A stretch of 64,000 bases of DNA, from the NCBI GenBank assembly GCA_013415865.1, contig CP058896.1, forward strand, positions 517,957 through 581,956, given 5' to 3'. Both the position numbers and the translations under genes were made by a program. Numbering within the stretch: position 1 is the first letter of the stretch; every line of letters starts with the position of its first letter. The stretch comes from Methanomassiliicoccales archaeon (GTDB lineage Archaea; Thermoplasmatota; Thermoplasmata; Methanomassiliicoccales; UBA472). Below, in pieces: positions 45,129 to 55,172 of this stretch. The notes beneath the pieces are model-generated. The model did no database searches. It saw nothing but the letters and a program-made list of their open reading frames with translations, and was not told the origin of the DNA.

Positions 45129-48100
45129 TCGGTCGCCTCCTTTGGCAATATGACCTCTACGCCCGCGACCTGGACGTCGACACCGTTCTCGACCAAAGAG
45201 TACCTGTTGGGCAGGACGCGCTCGAGCATCCGCTCCCTCTCTCGGTTAAGTTTCTCGAGCATCACCTCTATGTTTTTCCTGCCGGTCTCCGATCTCAGTT
45301 CCTCGTACTCCTGCCGTTTTATCTCGTACTCCAGCCTTCTCTCCTCATTTATGTCTTCGAACAATGTTTGCTGCCGCCACCTTTCTTCTGCTTCCTTGAG
45401 TTCGTCCAATAATTTTTCAATGTTCTTAGGGTCTGTCCTTTCCATCAAGGACCTTTTCCTGAGCTCGAACAGCTCCTGATATTCCTTAGAACGGAGAGAG
45501 CGCTCCCTCCTAAGCTCCTCCTCAGTTAGGGACGCTATCTGCTTGGCTATCTCCTTCTTGCGAATCTCCAGAGCGCTCTCGACCTTTATCCACTTCGACC
45601 TGACCTCTGGAAGATATCTCTCAAGTTTGGACCTCTCTATTTTATCTGGAAAGGTGGAAATCTCTTTGGCAGTGTTCAAGGGACCGCTGTCGCCCATGAC
45701 CATCGTCTCTTTGAAAATTCCCGTCCTGGCCCTTTCTCCAAGCTTGTTGGTCGCGGTGATCAAGAAGAACACATTGAATGCGATGATGGATCTTGGAACT
45801 TTCCCTTCTATTATCGTCCATCGGCTAAGCCCTGAGTCGTTGCTTGGCATCCATAATCTCCTTTTGAATGATAGAAGTGCCCTTTCCATGAGAGGATGCG
45901 ATAACATCAGGAGCCTGGTGTCCTTTGGCTGCCTGAAAAAGTTGAGACCGTTCTCGATGGTGACCATCCGTGAAGGGTCGAAACATATTTTGGGATATCC
46001 TACACCCTGATGGGATTTTATCAGCAAGGACCCTTCGACCAATTTTTGCCATTTCAGGGGGATCTTGTAAAATCGATAGAAGCCCTCGCCCTCCTTTCTT
46101 ATCTCTCCTTTATCCGCTTTATCGAGCACTATGGCCTGATCCAACAATCTGGCAATGCCGCCCTCACCGATCCCTAGGATCTCCCGGGTCTCCTCGAACA
46201 TCTTCATGGCAACGGAGTACTCGGTCTCCGTCCCCTTCGAACTGAAGCTTATATCTTCCTTGTCCTGTCCATCTTTCTTGACCTTCCCTAGCTTCTCCTC
46301 TATCTTCTTTTCGTCGACATTTCCATTTGTGAAGTATTCTAAGACCGCCTCGTCCAGCACCTTGCCCATACTTCCCAGGTCCTCTCGCACATTATGGACC
46401 TTTCGGACGACCTTGTCCAAGAAGAGAAGGTCCTCGGACTGGTCGGATACGAAATGATGGACCACGACATCCCTGACCTGCCCATGCCGGTCCACACGTC
46501 CATTCCTCTGCTCCAACCTCATGGGGTTCCAAGGGATCTCCTGATGGATGACGTACCGGCATGAGGTCTGAAGGTTCAGCCCTTCCGATGCGGCATCGGT
46601 GGCGACCAATACCCGAAGCTGTGACGACGGTTCATTGAACTCTTCCTTGACAAGCCGCCTTTGGTTCGCGTCGGCCCCACCATACAATAATTGTAGAACA
46701 GGTTCTTTGAACCCCATCTGGTTCAATCTCTTGACCAGATAGTCCTGAGTGTCCTTGTACTCTGTGAAAATGATCAATCGCTCATCGCCACGTACCTTGC
46801 CCTCCACCATCAGGTTCTTCTCGATCCATTTTTTAAGCTGTTCCCATCTGCTGTCGATAGGGAGATGCTTCACGTTTGCCATCTGGATGGTGTTCTCCCT
46901 CGTCCATCCCAGTTCCTCGAGGGCTTTCGATACGGGACCGATATACTGGTCAAGGACTGCTTTGTACCTTTTCAACCAGGCGGCCCCGTGGCGTACCGCG
47001 TCCTCCTCCCTTTGCTCCTTCTCTTGGTCCTCATCGACCGGTTGCTCCGCCCTTTTCCTAGATTCTTCAGCCTGTTCCCTGTCGAACTCTTCCAGATCGA
47101 AACCATCGACATGGTTCCACCATGAGCGGGCGAAAGCGTAGGAGGAGGAAAGAAGACGTTTTGTCAGCAATTGGAGTATGAAGCCTCCAAGTGCTTTCTC
47201 CTTCCTGCCTAACCGCCCCAGCTCCCTCGTGCCCATCGAACGATATCTGGCCATGGCATCATAGAGGCGTACCTCTTTCTGATCCATGATAACGGGGATG
47301 GCCGTCAATGATCTCGACGTGAACCTTTTTTTATCTTGGTTCAGCTGTGACTTCATCCTCCTTATCATTACAAGGCCGATCTGCTTGTGGTCCTCTTCAT
47401 TTAGCTTCGTCTTCTGATGGAACCTTACCGGGTCCAAAAGCTCGAGAAGACCTGTGAAGGATTCTGTGTGGCCGTTATGAGGGGTTGCGGTCAAGAAGAG
47501 CCTGTGCTCGAAAAAAGGTGCGACCTGGCGCAACATCGATACCCTATCGCTTTGATCGTTCAAGCTCGAGGGCATGAAGTTATGGGCCTCATCGACGATG
47601 AGCATGTCCCATGGTAGAAGGGAAGAATCCTTGGGCAAGAGGTTTTGTGATCCATTGGAGAAACTGCTCAATACATATTTCTGCTTCAGATAGTCCATCG
47701 ATGTTATTATGCGCGGAAAAGCGGTCCATGGGTTGAGATCGATGCCCAGCTCCTTTTGGACCTGGAAAACCTTATCGCTGTCCATGATCTCAAAATCAAG
47801 ATGGAACTTTTCCCTCATCTCGTCCTGCCATTGGATCTGCAACGATGCGGGACAGATGATCATGATCCTCCTTATCCGTCGTTGGCGGATAAGCTCTTGA
47901 AGTATCAGTCCGGCCTCGATTGTTTTCCCAAGGCCTACATCATCTGCGAGCAACATGTTCACTCTGGGCATGGCCATGGCCTTGAGGACAGGGTACAATT
48001 GATAGTCCTCGACCTGCACTGAGCTGAACCAGGGGCTGAGGACCGATAAACTTCTAGATTGCAATCTTTCATTGTTCAAGAAATAGGAGGTGTTCGATGT

Positions 48101-48382
48101 CCACTTTAAAGAGTCTATGAACGCTTGAAATTTTTCCGGAGGATCTGGCTGATTTCTAGGGGTTTTTATCTCCGGTACATCCTGAAAAGAGAACAATTGT
48201 GCATTGACCTCTCTTTCCCAAACGATCTGGTCCTCCTCGGGGAAGTCATGGCCATCGAAATAATCTACGTCAACCAGATGCATCTGCTCGGAGGTTGATG
48301 CATCGGTGAATGTTTTCACCTGCCGAACTATTGCAGGTCGTTTCCTTACCAATACGTTCATGCCGACTTCAGGTGAGTTCAC
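45125..48382 (-). CDS. drmD: DrmD-like SNF2-family helicase of the DISARM type
   Basis: A 1,085-residue SNF2/HepA-like ATPase. Motif I is LADDVGLGKTIEAGL, DEAH in LIVDEAHNF, LTATPHNGH follows, and motif VI is NPMRLEQRNGRVDRHGQ. The N-terminus (VGMNVLVRKRPAIV) fits the small beta domain of DISARM-associated SNF2 proteins, and the C-terminus has long coiled-coil runs rich in Glu/Arg (SLTEEELRRERSLRSKEY). It is first in the cassette, whose next gene overlaps its stop. A GTG at 48382 or the ATG at 48361 could be the start. Confidence 0.82.
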   Translation of the reverse strand: MNSPEVGMNVLVRKRPAIVRQVKTFTDASTSEQMHLVDVDYFDGHDFPEEDQIVWEREVNAQLFSFQDVPEIKTPRNQPDPPEKFQAFIDSLKWTSNTSYFLNNERLQSRSLSVLSPWFSSVQVEDYQLYPVLKAMAMPRVNMLLADDVGLGKTIEAGLILQELIRQRRIRRIMIICPASLQIQWQDEMREKFHLDFEIMDSDKVFQVQKELGIDLNPWTAFPRIITSMDYLKQKYVLSSFSNGSQNLLPKDSSLLPWDMLIVDEAHNFMPSSLNDQSDRVSMLRQVAPFFEHRLFLTATPHNGHTESFTGLLELLDPVRFHQKTKLNEEDHKQIGLVMIRRMKSQLNQDKKRFTSRSLTAIPVIMDQKEVRLYDAMARYRSMGTRELGRLGRKEKALGGFILQLLTKRLLSSSYAFARSWWNHVDGFDLEEFDREQAEESRKRAEQPVDEDQEKEQREEDAVRHGAAWLKRYKAVLDQYIGPVSKALEELGWTRENTIQMANVKHLPIDSRWEQLKKWIEKNLMVEGKVRGDERLIIFTEYKDTQDYLVKRLNQMGFKEPVLQLLYGGADANQRRLVKEEFNEPSSQLRVLVATDAASEGLNLQTSCRYVIHQEIPWNPMRLEQRNGRVDRHGQVRDVVVHHFVSDQSEDLLFLDKVVRKVHNVREDLGSMGKVLDEAVLEYFTNGNVDEKKIEEKLGKVKKDGQDKEDISFSSKGTETEYSVAMKMFEETREILGIGEGGIARLLDQAIVLDKADKGEIRKEGEGFYRFYKIPLKWQKLVEGSLLIKSHQGVGYPKICFDPSRMVTIENGLNFFRQPKDTRLLMLSHPLMERALLSFKRRLWMPSNDSGLSRWTIIEGKVPRSIIAFNVFFLITATNKLGERARTGIFKETMVMGDSGPLNTAKEISTFPDKIERSKLERYLPEVRSKWIKVESALEIRKKEIAKQIASLTEEELRRERSLRSKEYQELFELRKRSLMERTDPKNIEKLLDELKEAEERWRQQTLFEDINEERRLEYEIKRQEYEELRSETGRKNIEVMLEKLNRERERMLERVLPNRYSLVENGVDVQVAGVEVILPKEATE

Positions 48383-48622
48383 GCCATCGCCCCATCTATC
48401 AATAGCAAAAATAGCATCAATCTCTCCCCTTTCCCCTCATCCGAAAAACGAATTGGATGACTTAAAGATTATCTGAGACGATTAAGTCGTGGCTTCTGGA
48501 GAGAACCGTTTTTAAATATTCGTAATAAAGGAAAAGGTGATGAGGAAAGAGCGAAAAACAACTCTCATCCCCCCCGTCCCCATTAATCTCATCCTGAACA
48601 GATAAAAGTAAGTGGGCTTGGC
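48383..48622. other. Gap between the helicase cassette and the AddA-like gene
   Basis: About 240 bases containing the leftward promoter region of the cassette and the 3' end of the leftward AddA transcript. It holds a TTTTTAAATATTCG TATA-like element (about 48510-48523) and a long run of C (48570-48577). No gene, RNA or att-like repeat of tRNA-Pro is seen here. Confidence 0.35.
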
Positions 48623-51600
48623 TTACAATCTTGTTATTCTTTCAAGGACCGCAGCGACCTTTGATTCGATTTCTGACCTCACACCCTCATCCCCTTTCAC
48701 CATTACAGACCTCCCAACCTTGGTGAAATATATATTTCCGTCCACGTGACCTTTTACCGTGTCGCTCACCGCGAGCATATATATCCGCACCTGGTCCGCA
48801 TATCTCTCCGCTTTCTTCTCCTCATCCCCTTTTATGTCATCGGTCTTGAAATCTATGACCGTCCATGTGCCGTCGTTAATCTGCTCCAGGCGGTCCATGG
48901 CCCCATGTAACCTCACCCCCCTGACCTTCATCATGAAGGGGAGTTCTGAAAATCGAGCATTTATTCGGACGTCTCCTGACCTCTCGTCAAAGGACCTCTT
49001 GATGAGCATGATCTCCTCTATATCCATTTCAACCAGGCCATATCTCCTCGCCACGGACCCCGGGTCCCTTCCACGCATCACCTCATGCACCGCATTCCCG
49101 AACCTCAGGGCCTTGTCCTCGTGCATCCTGTCCAGCCAACCTTCCGGGACCCCGAAGAGATACCTCCTGACGTAACGTTCGGGGCAGTCCTCGAAGGCCT
49201 TGAGACCCGTCGGCGTCAGCGACAGGCTTCTCTTCGGCCTCGGCAGCGGAGCCCACTCTTTCAGCATCTTTACCTCTTGGCCGATCTTCAGCAGTTCAGG
49301 CCTTTCTCTCTCCTTCACCTCCCCCTCAAGGTCCTTCGACCTCAGCACCCCCATCTCCACATCGGGGGCCAGCTCCACCTTGTTGCCATCGGGGCTAAAG
49401 CACCCGTTGGGCATCGCTGATCTCAGGAGTTCCAGCCAACGCACACCCTTGTCCTTGCCTGAAGCCTTGTTTTTATCTGAAGGCTTGTCCTTATCTGAAG
49501 AGTTGCTGCCTGAGAGAATCAGATGGTCCCTCGCCCTTGTCATGGCCACATACAGCAACCTCTTGGACTCCTCGGCCTCCTTCGCCTCCAGCTCCTCCGA
49601 TATCATGCCGTAGGCCAGGTCCGCTTCCAGCTCATATCCCTCGTCCAGGACCTTGATGCCCAGCCCGACCTTCTCATCGAAGAGCACGTCCGGGGCCCTG
49701 CCCCTGTTGGAGCCGCCCATCTCCGGAACGACCACGATAGGGAACTCCAGGCCCTTCGCCGCGTGCACGGTCATGATCTTGACCGCGTCCATCTCGATGG
49801 CCTCCATCGGGGCCTCCCCTTCCAGAGACGCAAGGGACCTGGCCTTGTCCATCCAGTCCACCGCCTGGTGCGGGGTGATGACCGCTTCGCCCTCCATTAG
49901 CATGGCGTTCAGCTTCTCGATGTTGGAGAGCATCTGTCGCCCGTTCGCCTGCGCCCCGTAGACCGCATATATGCCAGATGTGACCTGGATATGGCGCAGG
50001 AGGTCGGCGACCGGCACCCTTCCCGACCTCTGGATCCATGAGGTGAGCGCCTGCACCGCCCTCTTGCATCTCTCATTGCTCTCTGCCATCGAGCGCAATC
50101 TGTGCCAGATGTCAGGACCGTCCGCACGGCATACCCAATAGAGCTCCTCGTCGGAGAACCCGAAATAGGGGGACCTGAGGACACCGTAAAGCGCCACGTC
50201 GTCCGAGGTGTCGGCAAGGAAGCGGAGGATGTTGTAGATGTCGAGTACCTCCTGCCTGTCGAAGAACCCGATACCCTTGTGCACATGATATGGTATCCCC
50301 CTGTCCCGTAGCGCCTTCTCATAGAGCTTGAGGTGCGTCCTGGACCTCAGCAGGATCGCGATATCGTCCGGTCCGGGCCTTCTGCCCGCCAGCAGCCTTT
50401 TCCCTTCCTTATCAAGGTAGACCATCTTCTCCTCGCTGGCGAGCAATTGTCCTATCCGGCATGCGACCATCTCAGCCTCGGACAATCCCTCTTGCTTCGG
50501 GCCCGACAATAAAAGCTCAACCGAGCCCTTGTCATCCTTCCTTTCCTCGGAGAACCTCATCTCCTCATATCTGAACTGATACTCCCTTTCCTCCCTGTCC
50601 ATTATCCTTGAGAAGACATGATTGACGAACCTCACCACCTGCGGCGAGGACCTGAAGTTGACGTCCAGGTGGACGCTCGCGTCCGGGTCCTTCTCCAAAA
50701 GCCTTCCCTTTGCCCTCTGGAACATGACGACGTCAGCGTTCCTGAAGCCGTAGATCGACTGCTTCGGGTCGCCGACGATGAAAAGCCTGTCCTTCGGGTC
50801 GTCACCGACCACGGCCCATACGATGAACGCCTGGACGGGGTCGGTGTCCTGGAACTCGTCGACGAGAAGGTATCTGAACCTCTCCCTCAGCTCATGCAGC
50901 ATCCTCTCATCATCTCGCACCAGCCTCCTGACCGTCCTGACCATGTCCTCGAAATCGATGGCATTGCGCTCCCTCTTCAGCTCTTCCATCTTGTTCGAGT
51001 AGACGTCGTATATGGCCAGCAGGTCCTCGATGGACTCGAGCGAGCGCCTCCTCATATCTTCGTCGCATGAGGACAGCATCTCGAACCTCAAGGCCTCCAG
51101 GCGTTCCTTGAGGAGGTCTAAGGCATCATTGAGGTCCTTTTTTTCCTTGGCTGTGAAATAATTTTTCGACCCCATGTTCGGGATACGCTTCAGGTCGCGC
51201 AGTCCTTGAAGGGCCGCGATGATCTCGTCGTCGGTCCCGCCCTTGAGCAGAATATCCAGGAACGGAGATGCATCAAGCAGGAACCTCTGTCCTGCGTCCC
51301 CGGTGCCGGAATGCGAGGCGGAAAGCCGTGCCAATGTCCTTATGGCGCCCCAGAGGGCGGCGTCGGTCCTTAAACCCACGATGATGGACCTTCGCATGTC
51401 ATCATACAGCCCGTCATGCCATCGCTTCAGTCTCTCAGGGTCGCGATGTGCATCGATCCAATCCTCCATCTCCGCCCTTTTTCCGTAAAGATATCGGAGC
51501 CTGTGCCAAAGCCCCCAGCTTTCATATAGCGTCAGCGCCCGGACCAGCCTGTCCGATATGCCCTCGGTACCATGGCCGCGTATCAGGGCCTGGAACGCCT

Positions 51601-51979
51601 CCTCCCGGACCAGGCCGGTGCTCACCTCGTCCAGAACGGTGAAGCGTGGGGATATTCCTGACTCTAGCGGACGCTGACGTATGAGCTCCGCACAGAAGGA
51701 ATGGAAGGTGGAGATGTTGCACCAGTTGAAGTCCTCGAGCCTCCCTCCCCACTCATCGCCGGACCTCTCTGCCAACGCCCTACGTACCCTCTCCTTCATC
51801 TCTGCGGCGGCCTTCTCGGTGAAGGTGAGCGCAAGGATCTGGGATATGCTAGCGCCTTCCTCTAAAAGCCTGATGTACCTGTCAACGAGCACCTTTGTCT
51901 TCCCGGCCCCGGCGCCCGCGGACACGCACAAGCTCCTATCTATGTCCAACGCCCTTCTTTGCGCCTCGGTCAGTTCCAT
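48623..51979 (-). CDS. addA: AddA/RecB-like UvrD-family helicase-nuclease
   Basis: An 1,118-residue protein. UvrD-type Walker A SAGAGAGKTKV, motif II LLVDEFQDTD, later VKIMTVHAAKGLEFP and SKRLLYVAMTRARD. The C-terminal PD-(D/E)XK nuclease has RFGNAVHEVM, then HGAMDRLEQI and VIDFKTDD (catalytic Asp, Lys). With the upstream AddB-like partner it would resect double-strand breaks. ATG 51979 (MELTEAQRRALDID) is chosen over an in-frame extension overlapping the upstream gene. It begins one base after that gene's stop. Confidence 0.87.
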   Translation of the reverse strand: MELTEAQRRALDIDRSLCVSAGAGAGKTKVLVDRYIRLLEEGASISQILALTFTEKAAAEMKERVRRALAERSGDEWGGRLEDFNWCNISTFHSFCAELIRQRPLESGISPRFTVLDEVSTGLVREEAFQALIRGHGTEGISDRLVRALTLYESWGLWHRLRYLYGKRAEMEDWIDAHRDPERLKRWHDGLYDDMRRSIIVGLRTDAALWGAIRTLARLSASHSGTGDAGQRFLLDASPFLDILLKGGTDDEIIAALQGLRDLKRIPNMGSKNYFTAKEKKDLNDALDLLKERLEALRFEMLSSCDEDMRRRSLESIEDLLAIYDVYSNKMEELKRERNAIDFEDMVRTVRRLVRDDERMLHELRERFRYLLVDEFQDTDPVQAFIVWAVVGDDPKDRLFIVGDPKQSIYGFRNADVVMFQRAKGRLLEKDPDASVHLDVNFRSSPQVVRFVNHVFSRIMDREEREYQFRYEEMRFSEERKDDKGSVELLLSGPKQEGLSEAEMVACRIGQLLASEEKMVYLDKEGKRLLAGRRPGPDDIAILLRSRTHLKLYEKALRDRGIPYHVHKGIGFFDRQEVLDIYNILRFLADTSDDVALYGVLRSPYFGFSDEELYWVCRADGPDIWHRLRSMAESNERCKRAVQALTSWIQRSGRVPVADLLRHIQVTSGIYAVYGAQANGRQMLSNIEKLNAMLMEGEAVITPHQAVDWMDKARSLASLEGEAPMEAIEMDAVKIMTVHAAKGLEFPIVVVPEMGGSNRGRAPDVLFDEKVGLGIKVLDEGYELEADLAYGMISEELEAKEAEESKRLLYVAMTRARDHLILSGSNSSDKDKPSDKNKASGKDKGVRWLELLRSAMPNGCFSPDGNKVELAPDVEMGVLRSKDLEGEVKERERPELLKIGQEVKMLKEWAPLPRPKRSLSLTPTGLKAFEDCPERYVRRYLFGVPEGWLDRMHEDKALRFGNAVHEVMRGRDPGSVARRYGLVEMDIEEIMLIKRSFDERSGDVRINARFSELPFMMKVRGVRLHGAMDRLEQINDGTWTVIDFKTDDIKGDEEKKAERYADQVRIYMLAVSDTVKGHVDGNIYFTKVGRSVMVKGDEGVRSEIESKVAAVLERITRL

Positions 51980-51980
51980 A

Positions 51981-54900
51981 TCAATCGCCCTCCATGTCCA
52001 GGGTCCTGTGCGCATCGAACCTGCATATGCTGGCATAGTCGCAGTAGCTGCTGCAATCCCTTTGATCCAGGGCCGGATGGAACCTCCCGGCCCTCATGGC
52101 ATGTAATATCGATACGACCTTCGCATTGCTCTCATCGAGCAATGAATCCATCGAGTCGAACAGCTTTCTCTTGCTGAGCAGCGGCATGAGGTCTTCGCCT
52201 ATGGCCCCATCAAGGACCAGCGTCCCGAACCCCAGGTCCTTCTCGCTCTTCACCTGATAATAGATACCACCGAGCCCTTTCCTGCCCTTCAATATCTGCT
52301 GAACCGCCTGAAGGTAGAGCTGCACCTGCAGGTTCCTCCCTTCACGAACGTCCTTTTGAGAAGGGCACATACCGGTCTTGTAATCGATGATGAGGAAGCG
52401 GTCGCCCTTGACGTCGATGCGGTCCACGCGGCCGGCCAGGAGAATGCTCTCATCGGGGGAGAGCCTTACTGATACTGGCTCCTCCGAGGACATCGGGTCG
52501 CATTCCTCCGGCAACCTCCTTCCGAACGAGAGCTCGAAATATGATGGGATGAAGCCAGAGACGTTGTCCGCCTCTTTCTCGAGGAACGCCCTCAGGAGCC
52601 CCTTGCGATGTTCCGAGCCGAGCATCCTCGCCTTGTAAGCATCGAATGCGGGGCCGGAGAACGGGAACCTTGACATCTCCTCCTCGGCGAGCGCCCTGGC
52701 CATGCGCTCGATGTCCTCGATGTTGGTGGACGTCACCCTTGTGATGCCATCTTCCTTCATCTTCCTGAAGAGCCTGAAGGCGAGGGAATGTACAAAGGTC
52801 CCTTGGTCCTTCGGGCTGATCTCCATCTCTACCTCCTCCTTCGGCTCGATGCTCAGGACCCGGGAGAGGTAGTATCTATAAGGGCAGGCCGCGTACATCT
52901 CTAGGTCCGTCACGGAGAAGATGCGGTCCGGCCCCAGGCTCCTTCCTAGGTCCGACAATATGCTCTCGTCCTTGAGGACCCCATCATATTCTGAATCGTA
53001 GTCCCCTGAACGGTGGCATCTCTCGACATTTATCCGCATCAGGATGTCATCCAGGTCCAAAAAAGGAGGGCGAAGAAGCCCTTCCCATGGGCCGTCTCCG
53101 GCGACCGCCCTCCCCAATAAGGTCGACTGATGGGCCAATGAATAGGTCGGTTCCGCGTTCATGAAGGGCTCGGTCCTCTGAGCGCGCAAGAGCTCGTCGA
53201 AGAAGGAAGAGGTGACGACCTTCTCGCCGTCCTCGGTGGCGTGGGAGCTCAGCCACAGACCTTTCCTTGCGCACATTATGGCACTATAGAGGTACATCTT
53301 CTCCTGCTTGAACATGTCCCACCTGGTCAGAAGATACAGCTCCTCGATGTCCCTTTCCGTGATGAAAGGGTTGCCTGCGCCGAGGAAGGGGATGTCCCCG
53401 TCCACCATGCCGATGATGAAGACGTGGTCATATCGTGACATGACCGACGACCTGATACCCGTCACCATCACGGCGTCCTCATATTTTGGCTCCAATGACC
53501 TTGAGCACGAGGAGCACATCAACCTCACCCTCTGCACATAGGAACTGAACGTTTCCCCACCTGAGGGGAGGAGCCTCTCCGTCGCGACCAGCTCGTCAAG
53601 TATGTCAAAGAATGCGGAGAGCGACCTCGCCTCCAGCGTATATATGCGCTCGTCCTCGAACTCCAGATGCCTGTCCGCCTCCAGCTCCTTCAGCAACGCC
53701 TTTATGCGGACAAGCCTCTCCTCGGCGTCCATCACGCCGTCGATGGACCTCAGCCTGGTGAAAAGGGCCTGAAGGCCTTCGGAGATACAGGAGATCCTTT
53801 CCGCCTTGGCCAGCATCCATTCCCTCTTGGGCACAGGCACATCGGGTGCGGACGCTTCCTCTATCGTCCTGATGCGAAGGGCATCGAGCTTTTCCCTCCA
53901 ATCCTCCGGGCCACCTATGACACCGGCCTCGTGTGCATATCTGCCGACCATCCCTCCGCCCAGTACCTTCCTCTCGCCGTCCTGCTGATAATACCACCTG
54001 ACGTAGGGGGAGCTGAGGAGACGGACGATATGTTCCCTCGGCATGTCCTCGACCACCGCATCGAATATCCGCAAGAGTGTCTGCACCACCGAGGACCTCA
54101 TGAGGTCCGTTGGGACGTCGAGGTTGCACCATACTCCACAGTCCTCGAACGCCTGTCTGTAGCGCTCGGCCGTCTTCTGCCTCATCGGCATCATGACACA
54201 GATGCTGCCTGGGGGAGCGCCTCCTTCTATCAATGACCGTATCTCGGACGCGACGGCCCTCGCCTCCGCCAAGGGATCGACGAACACCTGCGCCCTGACC
54301 TTGACGCCCCTTTCGGACAGGTCCGCTTTCTCGATCGGGGCGAGGTTGTCAATCTCGATCTTGCCGGCAAAGGTCCATGCCAGATACTCGTTGAAGACCC
54401 TCCCCCTATCCCGCCTTGCAATGAAGACCGCACGTTCCGTTCGCTCCATCAAGGCCTTCGCCAACATCCGGTCCAAAGGACATAGCTCATTGAGGCCGAG
54501 CATCCATATCGTGCCAGGTACCTTCACCTTCCCCTGTTCTAGCCATCTGACCGCCATCTCTTTTATGCGGATGTCATCGCAGAACCCGTTCTCATCCAAT
54601 TTCCTGAGGTATGAGAGGTAGATGGCCTTCAACTGCTGTCTACGGGCGTCCCCTTTGATGCGATCGATGCCGACCAAGAACTCTCTCCAGGTGTCGAAAA
54701 GGGCCCTCAGCTCCGCTACCGTCGGGGCCAGGTTGCCCCACAACGGGTGAAAATCAGGGACCTCGGCCCTATGCTCCTCCATCACATTCCTCAGGATGAG
54801 CTCCGACTGCTGCCTTGTTATCTCCACCTCTTTCTCGGCACAGGTCCTGAAGATGCCCTTGGCCAATTGGTCCAATGTGCAGACCGGTTCCCCTAGGACC

Positions 54901-55100
54901 GTGATACCATCATCGAGAATCCTCTCGATGACCTGCTCGCAGGCGGTAGGGGAGGGCAATATCATCATGGCTCCGAAGGGGTCCCTCCTCAGGGCCTCCT
55001 TCAGCTCGTTCTCGACCCTCTCGATACGGTCCTGAGGTTCGGCCATTATCAGCTCGACATTCCGCATGTCTCTGGTCCATCTGGGTATCATCATTTTCAA
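51981..55100 (-). CDS. addB: AddB-like nuclease subunit with Fe-S staple
   Basis: A 1,039-residue protein with a degenerate helicase body (a normal Walker A is not seen near the N-terminus, instead AMMILPSPTACEQ) and a C-terminal PD-(D/E)XK nuclease: GTFVHSLAF, LAGRVDRIDVKG, FLIIDYKTG, QVQLYLQAVQQ. Cysteines YAACPYRYYL and DCSSYCDYASICRF bracket the nuclease as in the AddB 4Fe-4S staple. The TTG at 55100 has GGTGAT five bases upstream; the ATG at 55094 is an alternative. Partner of the AddA-like gene. Confidence 0.83.
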   Translation of the reverse strand: MKMMIPRWTRDMRNVELIMAEPQDRIERVENELKEALRRDPFGAMMILPSPTACEQVIERILDDGITVLGEPVCTLDQLAKGIFRTCAEKEVEITRQQSELILRNVMEEHRAEVPDFHPLWGNLAPTVAELRALFDTWREFLVGIDRIKGDARRQQLKAIYLSYLRKLDENGFCDDIRIKEMAVRWLEQGKVKVPGTIWMLGLNELCPLDRMLAKALMERTERAVFIARRDRGRVFNEYLAWTFAGKIEIDNLAPIEKADLSERGVKVRAQVFVDPLAEARAVASEIRSLIEGGAPPGSICVMMPMRQKTAERYRQAFEDCGVWCNLDVPTDLMRSSVVQTLLRIFDAVVEDMPREHIVRLLSSPYVRWYYQQDGERKVLGGGMVGRYAHEAGVIGGPEDWREKLDALRIRTIEEASAPDVPVPKREWMLAKAERISCISEGLQALFTRLRSIDGVMDAEERLVRIKALLKELEADRHLEFEDERIYTLEARSLSAFFDILDELVATERLLPSGGETFSSYVQRVRLMCSSCSRSLEPKYEDAVMVTGIRSSVMSRYDHVFIIGMVDGDIPFLGAGNPFITERDIEELYLLTRWDMFKQEKMYLYSAIMCARKGLWLSSHATEDGEKVVTSSFFDELLRAQRTEPFMNAEPTYSLAHQSTLLGRAVAGDGPWEGLLRPPFLDLDDILMRINVERCHRSGDYDSEYDGVLKDESILSDLGRSLGPDRIFSVTDLEMYAACPYRYYLSRVLSIEPKEEVEMEISPKDQGTFVHSLAFRLFRKMKEDGITRVTSTNIEDIERMARALAEEEMSRFPFSGPAFDAYKARMLGSEHRKGLLRAFLEKEADNVSGFIPSYFELSFGRRLPEECDPMSSEEPVSVRLSPDESILLAGRVDRIDVKGDRFLIIDYKTGMCPSQKDVREGRNLQVQLYLQAVQQILKGRKGLGGIYYQVKSEKDLGFGTLVLDGAIGEDLMPLLSKRKLFDSMDSLLDESNAKVVSILHAMRAGRFHPALDQRDCSSYCDYASICRFDAHRTLDMEGD

Positions 55101-55172
55101 TGCCTATCACCGTCCCCTGCTTTCACTAATAGGGGCCACCTATCCTCAACCTTCGTCATGTCCTTTCATATT

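Noticed and set aside
28880-48622. Simple tRNA-integrated element with flanking att repeats
   Set aside because: I found no repeat of the tRNA-Pro 3' end (CGGGCAGACCCACCA) in the gaps at about 33.0-34.7 kb or 48.4-48.6 kb, although an imperfect copy may lie outside the window.
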